From Arcicella sp034931005 (GTDB taxonomy: Bacteria; Bacteroidota; Bacteroidia; Cytophagales; Spirosomataceae): DNA of 64,000 bases. Below, piece by piece: positions 61,438-64,000 of the stretch. The stretch spans positions 1 through 64,000 of the forward strand of contig NZ_JAYGIN010000018.1 of assembly GCF_034931005.1 (NCBI RefSeq). The letters are read 5' to 3'. Within the stretch, counting starts at the first letter, position 1, and every line of letters begins with the position of its first letter. A program made the position numbers and the translations under genes. The notes under the pieces are model-generated. The model was not told the origin of the DNA. It saw only the letters and a list, made by a program, of their open reading frames with translations, and searched no databases.

Positions 61438-63627
61438 TTATTTAATTGTCTCATATTCAACCACATATTCTTTCCCTTTTTCAACCGTCAATTCAAAGTT
61501 TTTAGGTGAAATTTCTTTCACAATTCCCTGCTTGCAACTTGGTTTTATGGTACTTTTAAAACGCAAAGTTCCTGTACCTGATTCTGCTCCTGTAACGGTA
61601 ATTTTCTTATCTGAAACTGCTAATTTTACCTCTCCTTTTGGCGTGGGAACTGAGCCTTCCATCCATTGTAAACCGCCTAATTGTGGCTCTATCAAATACG
61701 TTTCGTAGGCGGGTGAAAGTGGTTTTACTCCTAAATAATATTTTCCTAAAAGATAAATTGGACTTGCCCCCCAAGCATGACAAAGGCTTTTTCCAAATTC
61801 TCTGCCGTACATTCCATAGTGTTCCGCTCCTTTTTTATTGGGGTTATATTCTTCCCAAAATGAGGTTGCTCCGAGGTTCAACATTCCGCCCCAATAGTCT
61901 TTCATTTCTTTCAATACATATTTTTGTTCGCCCAACGCACAAAGGGCTTCCAATTCATAAAAACGCATATAAGGGGTGGTAATTTTCTGGATTTTATCGT
62001 TCAAAAGCACGTGCGTTTTGATGTCTTGTTTCTTGGATTCGTCTAAATAATTGAAGAAAATAGCGAACATATTAGTGTAACGAGTTACGTTTTCGGTTTG
62101 CTTTCCATCCACTTGGCTATGGACAAAAGCGTGTTTTTCGTTGTTCCAATAATTAGCAAAAAACTTGGTTTTTAGTTCCGTTCCAATGCTTTTGTAACGG
62201 TCTGCTCCTTTGTTATCGTTGGCGATATTGGCACATAAAGCCATCGTTTCTAAGCTTCGGGTCAAGAGTAATTGCTCAAAACTTACTTCGCCTTTTTTGC
62301 TCAGACCTTCTGCCCAGTCGATAAAAATCCAGTCACCCGCCAAGCCTTCCATCATGCCATTTTTATTTCTACGACTCAAACAATATTCCATTAACGTCTG
62401 CATTCTTGGATAAAATTGTTTGATAAATTCTTTGTCGCCCGTGTATTGATAATAATCGTAAATGCCTAAAAACCAATAAAATGTATAATCCATAATGGTA
62501 TTAATGTGGCTCGTTACGGGGTCTTTTCCACGCAATGCCAATAAAGTACGGCTCACGGTTGGCGAATCGAAAAAGAGGTAATAGTTCATCAAATAACTTT
62601 GGTACGCATCGCCCGACCAAATCCAACGGTCACGCTTGATTCCGTCGATAAAAAACTCACGTGTATTGAGGTGCAAGGTATATTTAGCAACGTCGTAAAT
62701 CTTATTAATTTGCTCATCCGAACAACGAAAACCACCTCTTTCAGCAACGGGTAAATATTCGTACAACATTGAAACAGAATCAAGCGAAATTGTACCGTCA
62801 AAAGTTACGTTTACATATCTAAATGCTTTGGTCAATTCCATCGTGGAATCCTTTTTTTGCGAAAGATTAATTTCCAAATTATCTAAGGTTTCGCAATGTT
62901 CGGGCGAAAGGGCTTCTTCTTTCGATTCTCCGTAATAAATCGTCAAATTCCCTTTTCCTTTCAAGCCTTTTAACTTCACAAAACCGAACGTTTCTTTTCC
63001 AAAATCCAACAAAATGGCTTTATCTTTTTTCTCCGTTTTTACAGCAAATTGCTCTTGTGTAGTCAACGAAAATTTAGAAGGTGGAATTTGTGGCGTATTA
63101 AAATTCCAGAATCCTGCATTCAGCCAAGTTGTTCCCGATTGGTCGGATGCTTTTCCTGTTTCATCAATCCATTCTTTGTCTTCAAAAGTCACCAACCACG
63201 TTCCGTCAGATACAATCGTTTTTCCTTTTACGAAAATAGAAGGCACTCTATCCTGACAAAAAACCTTTAAACTAATGCGGTGTTTTCCTGCGGGTACGGT
63301 AATTTTTTTTGGATAACCTGTAAATGGTTTGCCGTCTAATTTTACGTTATATTGTCCTTCTACAAATAATTCAACTTCCTCATTTTCAGGCACATTGAAG
63401 TCTTTGTGAAAATCAATTAGGTTATAATGGCTATCTAATTTCCAGAATGGAGGCAAAAACGAACCCCGTTCTGTACGACGATTTTGCATTTTATTGCCCA
63501 ACCAAACTTCATAATCCCCTGGATACCAAATCCAAGTAGCTTGTTGTGCAAACGTGGGCAATGAAAGTAAAAAGAACAAAAACGCCGACAGCATTTTTGT
63601 CAAGGAAGGAAACTTTTGTATTGACAT
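61438..63627 (-). CDS. Secreted GH78-like alpha-L-rhamnosidase (third copy)
   Basis: This 729-aa exported protein (signal ending LPTFAQQ) starts at 63627; an internal ATG 11 codons later would also keep the signal. It is shorter than the other two GH78 proteins (918 aa) and lacks the N-terminal fibronectin-like module. A beta-sandwich (DFHKDFNVPENEEVELFVEG, DFGKETFGFVKLKG) precedes the six-hairpin core. In the core the usual DCPxREx segment is replaced by FFIDGIKRDRWIWSGDAYQS, a variant seen in one GH78 branch. SFWEEYNP and GREFGKSLCHAWGASPIYLL follow. The acid is then probably an aspartate in DGIKRD or SGD. It is the gene directly upstream of the RLP, suggesting shared transcription. Confidence 0.88.
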   Translation of the reverse strand: MSIQKFPSLTKMLSAFLFFLLSLPTFAQQATWIWYPGDYEVWLGNKMQNRRTERGSFLPPFWKLDSHYNLIDFHKDFNVPENEEVELFVEGQYNVKLDGKPFTGYPKKITVPAGKHRISLKVFCQDRVPSIFVKGKTIVSDGTWLVTFEDKEWIDETGKASDQSGTTWLNAGFWNFNTPQIPPSKFSLTTQEQFAVKTEKKDKAILLDFGKETFGFVKLKGLKGKGNLTIYYGESKEEALSPEHCETLDNLEINLSQKKDSTMELTKAFRYVNVTFDGTISLDSVSMLYEYLPVAERGGFRCSDEQINKIYDVAKYTLHLNTREFFIDGIKRDRWIWSGDAYQSYLMNYYLFFDSPTVSRTLLALRGKDPVTSHINTIMDYTFYWFLGIYDYYQYTGDKEFIKQFYPRMQTLMEYCLSRRNKNGMMEGLAGDWIFIDWAEGLSKKGEVSFEQLLLTRSLETMALCANIANDNKGADRYKSIGTELKTKFFANYWNNEKHAFVHSQVDGKQTENVTRYTNMFAIFFNYLDESKKQDIKTHVLLNDKIQKITTPYMRFYELEALCALGEQKYVLKEMKDYWGGMLNLGATSFWEEYNPNKKGAEHYGMYGREFGKSLCHAWGASPIYLLGKYYLGVKPLSPAYETYLIEPQLGGLQWMEGSVPTPKGEVKLAVSDKKITVTGAESGTGTLRFKSTIKPSCKQGIVKEISPKNFELTVEKGKEYVVEYETIK

Positions 63628-63650
63628 TGTTTTTGATTTTATATTAGTAA

Positions 63651-63707
63651 CACAGACTTTAGTCTGTCATTTTTCCTTTCTTTTTTACAGACTGAAGTCT
63701 GTGCTAC
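63651..63707. repeat. Stop-anchored palindrome, copy 4
   Basis: The arms are at about 63651-63669 (AACACAGACTTTAGTCTGT core) and 63687-63707 (ACAGACTGAAGTCTGTGCTA). Read on the minus strand, the symporter TAA is followed by AAGTAGCACAG. That is the same junction as at the esterase (TGA, AAGTAGCACAG). Confidence 0.85.
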
Positions 63708-63709
63708 TT

Positions 63710-64000
63710 TTACCCAAAATATAAGTACAAACTCACCATTACAACGGCTAAGGAAATCCATAAAATCCATACTCGGCGGGTGGGTTTTATACGGTCGCTG
63801 ATTTCTTGTGCAGTCGTTTCATAAACCGTAGGATTTTTGTCGAATAATGAAATTAGAACGGCTACCACAAACAAAAAGGCAAAAATGTAAAAAGATAAAA
63901 GCATATAATGAGGCCAAATTGGGTATTTATCGGGCGTAAAAACCCATAAATACAATACGCCCACGCTTAAACTAAAAGCCGAACCGAATGATAAAATACC
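63710..64000 (-). CDS. Sodium:solute symporter, C-terminal part (partial)
   Basis: The frame stays open to the window edge. The GTG at 63964 is internal, since another 12 codons (GILSFGSAFSLS) precede it. Visible are two transmembrane helices (SFYIFAFLFVVAVLISLF and VWILWISLAVVMVSLYLYF) joined by a short loop with KNPTVYETTAQEISDRIKP. This is the C-terminal signature of Bacteroidota SSS-family sugar symporters. It lies upstream of GH78, RLP and kinase on the same strand and probably imports one of the released sugars. The N-terminal part lies outside the window, so substrate inference is not possible. Confidence 0.75.
   Translation of the reverse strand, partial: GILSFGSAFSLSVGVLYLWVFTPDKYPIWPHYMLLSFYIFAFLFVVAVLISLFDKNPTVYETTAQEISDRIKPTRRVWILWISLAVVMVSLYLYFG

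Noticed and set aside
1..64000. Prophage, integrative element or intact insertion sequence
   Set aside because: No integrase, transposase, portal, relaxase or att-like duplications were found; only small palindromic repeats are present.

Overview
The window looks like chromosomal DNA of a free-living, AT-rich member of the Bacteroidota. A Cytophagales-type lineage is my guess, not proven. The evidence is two SusC/SusD pairs, an ECF sigma/FecR pair ahead of an STN-type SusC, a LytTR/LytS two-component system, secreted proteins with Bacteroidota-style signal peptides, and abundant intergenic palindromes. Nearly all coding capacity serves pectin breakdown. The content (a GH140-type apiosidase, a GH141-type beta-helix, GH95, GH106, three GH78 proteins, a PL1 lyase and a sialidase-fold protein) fits rhamnogalacturonan-II (RG-II), the apiose-containing pectin domain, better than any other glycan.

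Layout. 0.1-1.9 kb (-): response regulator and histidine kinase. 2.2-5.0 kb (+): GH95. 5.1-6.0 kb (-): AraC regulator. 6.5-13.0 kb (+): DUF3826-like protein, SusC, SusD and a small WxcM/FdtA-like cupin. 13.0-23.5 kb (-): ECF sigma, FecR, SusC, SusD, GH106. 24.1-53.5 kb (+): a long run of PL1 lyase, an unassigned beta-helix protein, GH140, GH43-like protein, GH141-mutarotase fusion, Gfo/Idh dehydrogenase, GH78 and sialidase-fold protein. It continues with a cytosolic acid-sugar block (iron alcohol dehydrogenase, DapA-type aldolase, PdxA2, DUF1537 kinase, Na+ symporter), then an esterase, a secreted TIM-barrel protein, an alpha-glucuronidase-N-like protein and a six-hairpin glycosidase. 53.6-64.0 kb (-): from the right edge, a partial Na+/solute symporter, GH78, a RuBisCO-like protein (RLP), a second DUF1537 kinase, an Asp/Glu-racemase-fold protein, a BASS transporter and another GH78.

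How it may work together. SusC/SusD complexes import oligosaccharides, and lyase and glycosidases release Rha, Api, Fuc/L-Gal and uronic sugars in the periplasm. Symporters take up the monomers. The RLP plus DUF1537 kinase match the last steps of D-apiose catabolism (3-oxo-isoapionate kinase, then an RLP acting on the phosphate). The Gfo/Idh protein is a candidate apiose dehydrogenase. The PdxA2/DUF1537/DapA/Fe-ADH block should handle another acid sugar whose identity is open. If right, the locus joins apiose release and RLP-dependent apiose catabolism.

The non-coding DNA is also unusual. At least six families of long inverted repeats fill the gaps between genes. One family sits on or within a few bases of stop codons in the catabolic operons. 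Another is a nested palindrome of about 160 bp present twice. A related inverted repeat has been accommodated in frame inside the beta-helix protein, and a hairpin splits a duplicated 3' end of the GH141-mutarotase gene. No tRNA, rRNA, CRISPR array, prophage or intact insertion sequence was seen. Promoters were not called, because I found no convincing Bacteroidota -33/-7 pair by eye.
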